Shown here piece by piece: positions 21,344-32,687 of a stretch of 64,000 nucleotides of DNA; positions within the stretch are counted from its first letter, which is position 1, and every line of letters starts with the position of its first letter. The DNA is from Ambrosia x helenae (taxonomy: Eukaryota > Streptophyta > Magnoliopsida > Asterales > Asteraceae): the NCBI GenBank assembly GCA_030844895.1, contig JAUTDX010001481.1, forward strand, positions 22,206 through 86,205, in the 5' to 3' direction. The position numbers were made by a program, and so were the translations under genes. Below the pieces are notes generated by a model. It saw only the letters and a program-made list of their open reading frames with translations, ran no database searches and had not been told where the DNA came from.

Positions 21344-24300
21344 TCAATCCATGAGCTTGTATCTTTTCTCTTGTACTCCTGTGACTCCCATTTGTATCTC
21401 TATTATTGTATGCAATGGCATCTGAAACCACAACATTAAGATCAGTATGCCTTGAGGTAACATCATGTACGAGCCCAGCCAGTTTAGGTTAACCCGAGAG
21501 TAACAATATGTCCATTTTTACATTAATATTACGCCCCTTTTATACTCATTTCACTTTAAGCTAGATTTGTTTTATTTGACCCGTTAGGTATAAAATAGAA
21601 CCCCAAATGGACCTTTCTTTAAATAAACGGGTCAAAATTGCTGGTACCAAAAATACTTGTTTCGACCCCAAATAGACCCTTCTGCAAGTGCATGTGTTAT
21701 TACCTCTATATGCGGTATTTCTTTCAGTGGTCTATCAGCAAAATATGCATATAATGCTCTCAAGACAGCCTGTTCAAAAGCAAAAAATGTATGTTACTTA
21801 CTTAAGGTTAATGATTTTTAAAAATAAGAGTTGGGATGAAGTATGAAGGTTAACCTGGTGAGATACTACTACAACAGGAGCCCGTTGCCGTTCAAGCTCG
21901 ATTATCACGGGCTCCAACCTACAACAGAGTGAGAATTTAAACATCCAATAATATGTATTATAATAAAACAATTTACAAATAGTTAATGTTTCGAATGTTC
22001 GATTATAGAACATTTCAGTAAGTTTTTAATTATCATGGGTGGTTCTAATTGAGATAACAGAACCCAAATTGACCCACTTAAAGGTAACGGGTCGAACGTG
22101 TAGTTCATCGAGTAAGAAAGGGCAAACCTTTGTATTACATCCAAATAGGACTCTCCACGGGGATACCGATACCTCAATTTATCTTTCTTTCGTGACCTTA
22201 AATGATAAGAAAAATTAAAATTCTTAGATTAGAGAAAACACCACATGATAAATGCTAACTCGATATTTAAAAATAGGGATAGAATTACTCGTATTCCTCG
22301 GGCATGTTCTTTTTTATTTCTTCATATGTCATCCCATCACATACGCCAGCATTTATCTCATCAAGTGCACGCCATTGTACCTATATTAAAAAGGATACAA
22401 AAATATTTCATAAAATTTTAAAATGATATCTGCAAATCTCACATTAACACTAACCTTTGGGAATCCGACTATTTGATTTGCAGTCAAAATTGTTCTCTGC
22501 AACGTACTTGTCCATACCTACAAGTTCAAAATGAAAATGTTGTGAAATATGAAGATTTAAAGATCATCATTAACCAAACTATTATTATAAAATAACAAAT
22601 AAATCACAAAAGGGAAGCAGGATCAATTAGAATTCTTACGGAAGCAGCTCGTTCGTTTTGGAGTCGTTTCTCTACAAAGTTGGAAAGTTTCTTTGCATAA
22701 AGATCGCCTTTCCCACTGCTCAAAAGAAGTCGAATAAATTATAAAAAAAAAAAAAAAAAGCATAGCTCAGGTACAAACACAAAGTAATCGGGTTTAACGG
22801 AGGTTATTTTTCAGAGTCTTTAATCAACGAATGTGTCATGCGGTTTACATGTTTTATCTCTAAAGGTCAAATAGTAAAAAGTAGAAAAGCTGAAAAAGGA
22901 AACGATATACACGCAAAAATCACCCAAAGTACTTTTTTATTGCATAAAGCTTCCTGAATCATTTATATTAGAAGTAGACTAATTTATAAAACATTAACCA
23001 AATTTGTATAAAAAAAGGCGCTTAATTCAACCAAACCGGTCCGAGCCGTACCAAAAAATACTTGTTATTGACCCATTACCAACCCTCCCATTCTGCCACC
23101 TCTAAATTCTAATCAGATGGAAGAACAAACCTCAAAACAGTGTCACCTCCTATTCTTCCTCTAACATTATCACGACTCTCCCCATGCCTCGTAAGAAAAA
23201 TCGGACGAGGTGTCAAATGAGTATTCACCTGAAAATCATCTTTTATCAGTGAGCCTTGTATTTATCCAATTTGTTTACATATTAAATATACATGTAAATT
23301 GATATGTGTATTTATTTTTTCGATAGCGTACCAAGAAAAACACAATACGTCCAGGGAGATATCCACCAATGTTATTCACCTGAAAAAAAAAGTAATATAT
23401 ATGAGTGAGTTTTATATGTGTGTGTGTGGTTCACTCACTTCTAAGCTAAAAAAACAAATTTAAAAACAAAAATATGAACTCACTTGTATCTGGCCGCCTT
23501 TCCCACTAGCCATGTCAATCATTTTAATATACGAACCTTCATTCACCGGTTCATACACCTAGAGAAATAGTTGGGGGGGGGGGGGGGGGGGGGGGATTTA
23601 TGAGCTATTCATTTTCGCCAATTATTTCTGGTTTATGTTATTTATGAAACATAGATGGGACCCACAAATCCAAAAGACTACCTTTTCATAATTATCAAGT
23701 CGCATTTTAAAGTCCTGGTATCCGGCTTCAAAATCCGGCCTGTAGATATATATACATAGATACACGTTAACTTTATATCCACGTATATTTAACCGAAATA
23801 ACATGAGGGAGTGATGTTACTCTTCTGCATAATCAGGACTCTGTTGAACCTTGAGCCTTATGTTTCTTTCAATAATCTTCGGATCATTACATATTGTTTC
23901 CAAAAAGATGATCTGTATTGACAATCATTCAAGAGATCACGAGTCATATCTCATATGCCTCCAAGACAATTTATATCCTAATGGTCTTTGTCACTTGATT
24001 TATTTAAATAAATACAATATTAGTTTGGTCTCAACAACATACCTTGCATTTGCCTTCAGCCATCTTCATAAGCATATTCCTTCGATGGCTAGTACTATTT
24101 GTGGCATCGAATATTCCTACCTGCATGCAAACATAACATTTCTCAGTAATATAAATGTCCAAAATTTGTAGATGTGTCAAAATGGGCGGGATAAGTAACG
24201 GGTCAGCGGTCAAAGGAAAATCGCTTGGTATGTGTAGAAGAGCGTCAGGCCAGGATTAGCAGAAATACTGTTCAATTTTTCTTATAGAGGGGTGTGTCAA

Positions 24301-27300
24301 CGGATGAACGGTAGAAGTTCACGCACACACACCTTCTAGTCTACAATCGATTTTACACAATCTTCTGATAAAAAGTAAAAAGACTTACTTGGCCACCTTC
24401 TTGCATCCACGCTATCATGTCATCCATTGCCAGAGCAGCTACCTAGTAGCAGGTGATGTATTAAAACTATTTGCAAAGAAACACGTCAATACAGTGTACC
24501 ATATAAAGTAAAAAATATTAATTTAATTTTGTTGAAAATTTCGTGCCACCATTTTTTTTTTGCCATTTTTAAGTCTTGTATGCTATTAGCTTCCTTTTAG
24601 AAATTAAATGAAGTCCCTATCTATGTTCAATACAAATGGTATAAAATATGAACAGTTAGGTCATATGACTATGGAAAAAAAAACAAATATGTTTACAATG
24701 CTTTCGATGGGCATTCACCTCATTACGGGCCTCCATGCCTTCTGAATTGTCAACTCGGAAAAAGTCAGCACTCTGCATCAGTGATACGGGTCTATTAACA
24801 TTAACGATTACTAATATTACTCAAGAGTGAAAATAAATACAAATGGTCAGTCTAGTCATGAAATAACTGATCAAAATACTATCGCACCTAAAATCTCAAC
24901 CCCCCCCCCCCCCCCCCCCTTTTACTTTCCATAGTTTTAAATAAGAAAAATACCCAAAAAATGGACAGATTTTTAAATCAAGAGTAAAAAACAAACATAT
25001 ATACCAGATTAGCTCCATGTTTAAGCCGTCGATACTGCACAGCAAGAAAAATAATATTAGATTATTTATATTAAGTCCATAGGCTTTAATGGATAGTTGA
25101 AAATGTGTAAATACAAATATAGTGTGAGAAGGCAATCACCTTTCCTACGTTGAAATGTTTAGTGTCATGACCTAACCAACGAAGATACCTGGTAAGTTTA
25201 GCAGCAGTAAAGGTTTTGCCACGGCCGGCAAGCCCACCTACCACAACCACCAAACTTTTTAGAATTCTTTTTCTGTTAAATCAAGGTTCGATATCATAAA
25301 AAGCAGAGGTGGCAATTTTGAACCATTTACTTATAAATGATTTGAGTCAATTTATGGTTTATTCCTAACAATGGATCAAAGAAAAGAGCGGAAATGTGTC
25401 ATGGGTCAAATAAAAAAAATAGCTACAATGGAAACATGTTGAAAGCCGCTTAAAGTGTATTTTTGTAATGAAATCCAGCCCGACTTGAAATCTGTAAACA
25501 CGAACACGACACGAAATCTAATCGTGTCATTTTTTTCAAACACGAACATGAACCTGTGTATAACAGGTTAACACGATAAGACACGATAAGGAACACCTAG
25601 TAAAACAGGTTGACACGATAAGACACAAGACACGACAAGACACGATAAGAAACACGATACGACACGATAAGACCTGTTAAGACAAGAACACGAAACATGT
25701 AAACACGAACACGGCACGAAAATAAACAGGTCTTAACGTGTCGACCTGTTATAGACACGAAACATGTTAAGGCCAAACACGAAACCTGTTAAAATCGTGT
25801 AGGTTCGTGTCAGGTTATCGTGTTCGTGTCTAAATTGCCAGCCCCATCTGCGACCCGTGCTAAAACATGTTTTGTGCCAAACCGTTTTGACACGTTACCC
25901 GACCAGCCCATTTTGCCACCTCTCATTTTTAAGAAATTATTGTGGGCCCACCAAGACAATTGCCAGATGCATATCTTCTTTGGGTCCAAGCATTTGATCA
26001 GCAACGGCAGCAGCAGCAACAGCTCCAGCAGCAGCCGGCATTGAGTTCTAAACAGTTCATATCTTACAATGTAAAAAAGCCAAAAGAACACCCTAAAAGT
26101 CTAGGGAGTGTTTGGATGTGACTTTTAAAAGTGATCACATGATTCTGGAAAATAAGTATATAAGAAAATTAGCTGTAATAAAATGCACTGCAGGAGTTGA
26201 CGTTTGGCTGTGTTTTTGTTGTGATTACATAAGATAATACATAAAATGGCCAAAAGAATGCTTATGAAAATTAAATTTTATGATATATGAATCCAAACAA
26301 CCCTAGAGAAACTTTTACATGGTTATTATATTATACAAACCTTGGATTCTGAATCAGGTAAGTTAGTTACACTTGCAGATTTAGCCAACCGATTAGATCC
26401 CACGCCTCTATCCACAAAAAGTCCTTTATCATTATATTGTTTCTGTACTGGTGAAAATGTGCCAACAGATTTTGACTCAACCATGCCAGGAGAATGCTGC
26501 ATTTTAGCAGAATCCGGCCCCATTGTTTCTTTTCCGGAGTCCACAGCTTCGGGTTCCTATTGAAATGCCATAAGCACGTGTAACAAATCTTAATCTATTT
26601 GTTATAAACGGTTTGATTCAAGTTATGATTGAAAAAAAAGCAACCTTTATAGTTGGGAGAGGATCAGTGAGTTCCACACCCTTGTCGGAACCATCATGCT
26701 TCAAAGATCTTGGATTTTCCGTCAAGTTAGCTGCATATACCACAGAAGTAGGTGGAGCGGGGACAACATATTGTTCAAGATCAAGATCCAAACTTGCTGA
26801 TAAACCATTCTGAGTAAGATTTCAGATAAAAAAGATATTATCATATGATGATCACCTATCAAATTTAACGACCCATTGGTGGCGTAACCTTGATTTTATT
26901 TAATGATGTTCTAATACAAAGAAAAAAAAACGACATACACTGATTCAGATTATCATCATACACATTTTAGTGCGTTGAAGAGGGCTGTTTGGATGTGCAT
27001 TTGAAGGTGATGTCGAATAATTATAATTAGATACTCAAATATGAGAAAAGAAAATGTAGTGCTACAGAGTAATAGAGTATTGGAATATCTTTTGATGTTT
27101 GACGTAGAAATAATGACTTTTGATTGTGGTAAGTGTTTCCAATAGCAAAAACGAAGGCGTTTTGATAATTGTCACTCAAAAAGTATTTCATTTGAATTGA
27201 TCCACCACCAAAATCAAGCCAGTGATAAGTAATTGTGTCAAAAGCCACAAGTAGATCCCATAGATAGCATAGCTATTAGTAGGGTCTGGGGAGGGTGGGA

Positions 27301-28981
27301 TGTAGGCAAACCTTACCTCTATCCATAGGGATAGAGAGACTGCTTCCAGTGGATACATAGTGGTTGTTTTTCAATTGGTACTTCACAACCAACTCATTTC
27401 AAGTTTACAACTATAACCCATTTTGACCCATTACCCAAACATGAACAATCCCCATCTTGCCATCTCTAGATTAACTACATAAAAAGCATCATTTTGTAAT
27501 ATAAAGTTATGAACTATTAGAAAAGGTGCAAATTGCATACCTCACCACCCTCGTGTGATGCATTAATACTAACATCAGGAATCCCACGAACCGTTGAAGG
27601 TTCAAGATTTTCTTGATACGCTCTCCAACTAGCAGCAAGATCAAAGGGTGAAACCCTATCAGCCTTGATACAAACTCTATATTCAAGAACCACATCCACA
27701 TTTAGCCTAAACTGAGCCACCCTTGTGATCCCTTGCAGAGCCCCACCCGTGAACTGCCTGGCAGGACCCTCCTCCACTATGCATGGTTGAGTATTATCCT
27801 TTGACTTCAATAAGAACTTGAAGTCCAATGTTTCTAAAACATAACAAGAAAGTAATCATACGATACTCAATTATTAGAATCATGAATCAGCTTTAACAAA
27901 ACATGTTGTAATTTGTAAAAATATATGTTGGCATGTACATTAGTTGTAAAGATCATACAAGCATCCGGTGTTCTAGTTTTAGTAAGGAGCTGTTTGGCAA
28001 CCTCTACGCTAGTAGTGCTGAGCCATTAAGAGGTTTGATCGGGTAAGAGACTCCGAACCAGTAAGAGGCCTGATTTGACTCAGCCCGACTAGTTGGTGGT
28101 GGAGGGGTGGTGGTGGGTCGACGAGATGGTGCGTGAATGGCCGACTGAGGGTTATGAACACATGTGAATGGATAAATGAGTAAAATTTTTATTCAGCATC
28201 ATTTTGAAACTTAATGGGTAAGAAGCTTACTGATTTATTCAGAGTTGTTCTTTCAGTGAACCAAACAGACTTAAATGTTGACCGATTAAGAGGTAGCCTC
28301 TTAACGAAATCATTAAGATGCTACCAAACAACCCCTAAGTCATACAATTTAACGATAAAATAACCAACAATGACAGTCTTGCTAAGTAATCAGATAATCA
28401 AAAATAATCCAAGCACACAAAAACCGATCATTGCGACTTCAAGCTGCACTATATAGTCTTATTAACAATTCATATTCACTCAAAAACATAAATCACTATA
28501 ACATTAAAATTGGGCAAACTGTTTGACTGAATCAATCAAACAACCAATCAATAATTAAATTGGGCATTTGGCCAAATAATAATAATAATAACATAAACAA
28601 AACCCACAAGGGAAATCAAACAATACCATGATTAGGAGAGACAACAAAGCTTAACAGCCACATGGAACTCGATTCACGCTCCATAGGAAGCTAAATAAAC
28701 ACAAAACAAAACATGGGTATGTAAAAAGATACAAACTTGAACCTAAAAACAACACAAAAGATTAAAATCTTGAACCAAAAAAGATGAAAGATTACAGCTT
28801 TAGATGAGTCCCAAGAACCAACAAGAGAAACAGAACCAAAGACATGAGGAACAAGGTCTCCTTTGGGTGTGTAGTCCTCCATCTTTAAAGAGACATAGAG
28901 TTGACCGCCTGCTGCATGATCATCTTCTGCAACATGGGTTGTTGGGTCACTGTCAAGATTTGTTGATGAACCACTTCCCAT
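21344..28981 (-). CDS. F2KP: 6-phosphofructo-2-kinase / fructose-2,6-bisphosphatase
   Basis: Bifunctional cytosolic enzyme that makes and breaks fructose 2,6-bisphosphate, controlling sucrose synthesis against glycolysis. I read 23 exons from ATG 28,981: 28796-28981, 28627-28690, 27541-27833, 26645-26809, 26341-26556, 25958-26047, 25140-25254, 25005-25034, 24719-24772, 24389-24442, 24043-24120, 23821-23912, 23682-23739, 23484-23558, 23332-23379, 23131-23228, 22640-22718, 22455-22517, 22289-22380, 22128-22196, 21855-21918, 21704-21769, 21344-21421. The protein is about 742 residues: an N-terminal starch-binding-type domain (GQLYVSLKMEDYTPKGDLVP), a plant regulatory region, the kinase with P-loop GLAGRGKT and FDATNST, then the phosphatase with LTRHGES and VSHQAVLRALYAYF, ending KRYKLMD. 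All junctions agree in phase except exon 6 to exon 7, where the frame is off by one base and the P-loop differs from the usual GLPARGKT. Lesion, assembly error or unusual splicing are all possible. Confidence 0.93.
23573..23595. repeat. Poly-G run (23 G) in an F2KP intron
   Basis: An uninterrupted run of 23 G in the intron just upstream (minus-strand sense) of F2KP exon 14. On the transcribed RNA it is poly-C. It can form quadruplex-type structures on the plus strand and its length is uncertain in assemblies. Confidence 0.9.
24900..24919. repeat. Poly-C run (20 C) in an F2KP intron
   Basis: Twenty consecutive C on the plus strand, thus poly-G in the F2KP transcript, between exons 8 and 9. 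Confidence 0.9.
25495..25850. repeat. ACACGA-rich fold-back repeat in F2KP intron 6
   Basis: Tightly repeated GACACGATAAGACACGA and CACGAACACG words, with a right end GTTCGTGTCTAAATTGCCAG and an inverted counterpart (AAACACGAACACGACACG) at the left. The TTGCCAGCCCC end resembles non-autonomous hAT-like elements. The left boundary is approximate. Confidence 0.5.
26104..26303. mobile_element. MITE in F2KP intron 5
   Basis: Termini GGGAGTGTTTGGATGTGA and TATGAATCCAAACAACCC are an imperfect inverted pair enclosing 200 bp of AT-rich DNA, flanked by TA on both sides. The GTTTGGAT-type terminus is common among Tourist/Harbinger-like and hAT-like MITEs; the superfamily is not settled because the target duplication is too short to read. 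Confidence 0.55.
27986..28335. mobile_element. Tourist-like MITE in F2KP intron 2, TSD TAA
   Basis: Left end GGAGCTGTTTGGCAACC and right end TGCTACCAAACAACCCC are an imperfect inverted pair, flanked by TAA at 27,983-27,985 and 28,336-28,338. A 3-bp TAA/TTA duplication is characteristic of PIF/Harbinger (Tourist) elements. Internal repeats of TTAAGAGG-type words are present. Confidence 0.65.
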
Positions 28982-30044
28982 TGTATTGTGGTTACTAGTT
29001 GTTTAGTTTATGGATTAATGGTTTAATGTGTTGTGTTGAGTTGAGGGATATGTAGACAAAGGTTGTGTTGTTTTTGTTGTTGTGGTTGTTGTTGTTTGGT
29101 GTTTGTGTTTGGGTTGCAGATGGCATCTGATATTGGAAGTCAGGTGGCGTGAGTTTTCTTGGGCCTTCACTATCATAACAAGTTGTACATTATCCGGAAA
29201 ATATAAATGGGTTTGAAAAAAGTTATAAAAAAGTCAAAGTTTTTTTGGAAAAGTCAAAGTTGTTTCGGGAAAAAAAAGGGTTTAGTGATGTGATGTGATT
29301 TTATAGATGTGTGATTCAAGTGATGTAATGGCTTATGTTTGTATCTTATGTAAATGAGTTTGAATTAGTGTTGCTTGTTATCTAAACTATGTGTGTCGTG
29401 AATAGAAATTAAACTAAACTATGTGTGTCGTGAATAGAAATTCAAGTGATGTTTAGTTGCTTCTAATTAAGATATGTGAATGGAACGTTTAGTGAGTTGA
29501 TTTGGTGTACGTATGGGTTTTTTCGACTGAATGTATGTTTATTTGAGATACATGAGTGAAAAGTTGATATCAAACAGTCTTTCGGGTACGACATGGTTTT
29601 AAGCATGACTTTATGCGAATGAAGTTTGATACGTGAGTGAAAGTGAACACATGAATGTGAAGTGGTGTATATCACATCACTACATATGCTATTTTTTGTT
29701 GATGTGACTATACACCTATAATGTATTTGAAGAAAATAATGAGTTTAAAATATGAAAAACATCTTGAAAGTAGTTAGTTTTATCTATTCATATGTCATAT
29801 CATACGTGTTTTTGCATCCAGGTTCTACATTACTTTTTATTATGTATATGTTTTATATTTGTGGACCAAATTGCTTTGGGAGGGCCAAATTAGTTAATTA
29901 TGTAAACACATCACATCGAATGTTTAAGATATGTAGACTTAGAATGATAATTACAATAAAATGATAGACAAACACATGTAATTGGAAGACTTGATTGGAT
30001 ATTGTTTGCTTATGAATCATACAACTTTTTTAACAGTTTAAATT
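28982..30044. other. F2KP upstream region and intergenic DNA
   Basis: Holds the F2KP 5' leader and promoter (T/G-rich stretch GTTGTTGTGGTTGTTGTTG at about 29,078). A 31-base piece containing CTAAACTATGTGTGTCGTGA is tandemly duplicated at 29,382-29,443. No gene is recognised. Confidence 0.4.
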
Positions 30045-30155
30045 ACATAAAATCTGTCTTTGACAAAGCTCGAACCCTGACCTCAAGGAGAGCAACACCA
30101 CACTAACATCTTAACTGTAAAGGTTTTACCAGTTGAACCCAACTCCTCACCCTTG
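30045..30155 (-). mobile_element. SINE-like, tRNA-derived element
   Basis: On the minus strand the sequence carries an A-box-like TTCAACTGGTAAAACC and, about 55 bases downstream, a B-box-like GGTTCGAGC, the spacing of an RNA polymerase III internal promoter. It does not fold as a normal tRNA. Ends and target duplication are not resolved. Confidence 0.4.
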
Positions 30156-30186
30156 AATATATAACTATGTGCTTATATGTACTTGG

Positions 30187-30848
30187 GTAAACTACACAGA
30201 TGGTCCTTGTGGTTTGCGCGAATTGCACATATGCCCCCATCTATTTTCAATGGTCTCTAACGTTGACATTTTATAATACTTTGGTCCTTACCAGCTAACT
30301 TCGTTAAAATTTCCCAGTTAAGTCATATAAAATGACCAAACTACCCACAGGGACCATCCGAGACGGTGGTGGTTCGATGGTGACGGGTCCGAATGTGGTT
30401 GTTTCAGTTTGATGGTGGCTCGACGGGTTGGTGTTGGTCCGATGGTAGTTGTTTGGTTCTAGATGGTGGCGGTGCTGGTAGATCCGGGTGCAGGTGGTGA
30501 CGCTTTTGTGGTGGTCTTTGGTGGTGGTTAGTAAAGGAGATGGGACGATGAGGTAGGCTGTGGGTGGTATTTGGCTCTCAATCGTGGCTCATGGTGTGGT
30601 TGTTTATGGTGGTTGTCGGCAGGCTATGGTCTCGTTTGGTTGATAATATCTTTTATTTTTACTTTTTTAAAAATGGGTAATTTAGTAATTTCACATAGGC
30701 TTAACTGATAAACTTAACCTCCATCCAAGTCAGAGACTACTGATGTAATAAAATCCAAACCACATATTCCATTGGGGTAATTTTGAAAAGCTTAGGAGCA
30801 TATTTTAAATTTGGAGAAACCACAGGGACCATCCGTACGGTTTACTCT
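30187..30848. mobile_element. MITE-like element with TIRs of about 30 bp
   Basis: The left end GGGTAAACTACACAGATGGT (then CCTTGTGGTTT) pairs with the right end AAACCACAGGGACCATCC followed by GTACGGTTTACTC. Imperfect flanking copies TATGTACT and TATTTACT suggest an 8-9 bp duplication, compatible with a MULE-derived or hAT-derived element. The centre (30,370-30,620) is GGTGGT-rich and non-coding. Confidence 0.6.
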
Positions 30849-32183
30849 ATTTACTTTAATGTAAGTATTTATAATAAAAAGAAACATAAAATACACATGA
30901 CAAACAATTCATGCATATATCCTAAAGTTTAGAAGACTCGGGTATATTCTTTTAATAGTAGATTTGATCCAAACTTGATAAAGAATAAAATAATTTGGGT
31001 TTTAAGTGTGGAATGAGGAAGATGTTGAATTTCATGGCATGTCCCATAACACCATAGATTGTGGATAAGAAGAGATCCATACAAGATTGGGTGCTTTTTC
31101 CCGACTTTAAAATGACAGTGATTGAAGCTAACATTATTATAAGCATTCCATGCCAAGAAAAACTCATGTAGTGATGGATTCACCGCCATGTGTTGTTGCT
31201 AGATGAACTTATTATCAACAACCATCGGAAGGCATGGAAGGAGCATATCCCACTTGTAATCCATTAGGCTAGCTATAATGGTTTCGCGATAAATTGGAAA
31301 AGTTGGTGCCACGTCACTATTATGTAGGCAAGATTGTAAATTGTTTTAACTCACTATTTTCAATAAAAGCGTGTATTTTCACATGAAAAATAAAAATAAA
31401 GAAAATAAAATAAAAAATAATGGCCGGGTGCAAAAAAGGGTTGCGTGTGTGCTTGCGGCCAATGACCGTGAATTTGCCTCACGGTAAACCTCTCACTCCT
31501 TCTATCACGCCCTTACGGGGCAGTGTGTCACGCCTTTTATGTTGAGATGGTAAATGTGTTGTATCATTATGAATGGTCTTAGACTATATGTCTTGGTTCA
31601 CCAAAAGTAGAGCCACATAGACAAAGCGGTTCCACTTCCACTAAATGTGTGTAGTGCTTTCACATGGAAGTTAAATAAACAAATGAGTGCAAAGTTTGTG
31701 AATGTAATCAGTCAAAAAAAATGGTTTCGCTTTTCACCTTTCGACCCCACACACATTGCTCGCCTCACACAAGTGCCTTCACGCTTGGGTGGGGCATTAT
31801 TTCACGGTCATTTGGGGGTTGGAGCTTTGGGCTAAGGTTGCATTTGGCGCGAGGGTGTTACACATAGCAGTAAAGGTTATGGTTTTCAAATCCTATACAA
31901 AAAGTACCCGTCAACAGATTATCCGTGACTCCAAATATTTATCCCCACTAAAGTGGTGCGGAATCAAGTAGAGATGTACAAACAGCTTAGCACTTGTTGC
32001 TCGCTCGAAAAATGCTCATTAAATACTCGTTCGATTTTTTGTTTGGATGTAAACGAGCTGATCGACTTGGTTTGATTTAGAAACAAGCCAAACACAAACA
32101 AAAACTTGCCGGCTTGAATTACCTTTTACTTATCTTTAATATATTATAAATATATTTACACTAAATATATACTTTCAATATAC

Positions 32184-32186
<3 letters not shown>
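30849..32186. other. Intergenic, no gene seen
   Basis: Several short open frames exist, but none resembles a known protein. A block at 31,262-31,585 begins GCTAGCTATAATGGTTTCG and ends CATTATGAATGGTCTTA, looking like a degraded MITE. Nothing else is identified. Confidence 0.4.

Positions 32187-32229
<43 letters not shown>
32187..32229. repeat. (TA)n microsatellite
   Basis: About 40 bases of TA dinucleotides directly abutting the fold-back element that follows. A second short TA run lies just after that element at 32,688-32,700, so the element inserted into a TA repeat. Confidence 0.9.
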
Positions 32230-32232
<3 letters not shown>

Positions 32233-32687
32233 GACGGTTATTCTACAAAGTAATGAAAACGTGCGAAGTGTGCGAAGTCACGTAACATACAAAATTACGT
32301 AACATAGACAGAATCACTACTAGTTCATGACTAAAATCACGTAACATATAGGTCATTACGTAATTACGTACCATAAGACAGAATCATTCAAAACTTTACA
32401 TAAAATTTTTTTCATACCCTTAAAAAACATAACATACAAAATTACGTAACATAGACAGAATCACTACTAGTTCATACCTAAAATTACGTAACATGAACAG
32501 AATCACTAGTAGTTCATAACTAAAAAAATCACATATACAAAATTACGTAACTTTTGGTAATGGACTATATGTTACGTGATTTTAGTTATGGAACTAGTAG
32601 GTATTCTGTCCATGTTACGTAATTTTGTATGTTACGTGACTTCGCACACTTCGCACGTTTTCATTACTTTGTATTTGAACCTGTCCC
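32230..32687. mobile_element. Fold-back MITE inserted in the TA repeat
   Basis: The first 75 or so bases, including ACAAAGTAATGAAAACGTGC and GAAGTGTGCGAAGTCACG, are repeated in reverse complement in the last 75 or so (CACTTCGCACGTTTTCATTA). Termini are GGGGACGG and CTGTCCC, with TA repeats on both sides. The centre is made of repeated ATTACGTAACATAGACAGAATCAC-type words. It is non-coding and would fold into a long hairpin. Confidence 0.75.

Noticed and set aside
23851..24171. A 106-codon plus-strand frame over F2KP
   Set aside because: Antisense to F2KP exons 11 and 12, which are clearly coding on the minus strand.
25820..26091. Plus- and minus-strand frames around F2KP exon 6
   Set aside because: Only the 30-codon exon 25,958-26,047 is conserved; the longer frames read through intron or opposite strand.
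30929..31189. Minus-strand frames of 71 and 86 codons
   Set aside because: Overlap each other in different frames, with no motif and AT-rich composition.
32230..32687. Possible CRISPR-like array because short words repeat
   Set aside because: The repeats are irregular and part of a fold-back MITE in a plant nuclear genome; there are no uniform spacers.
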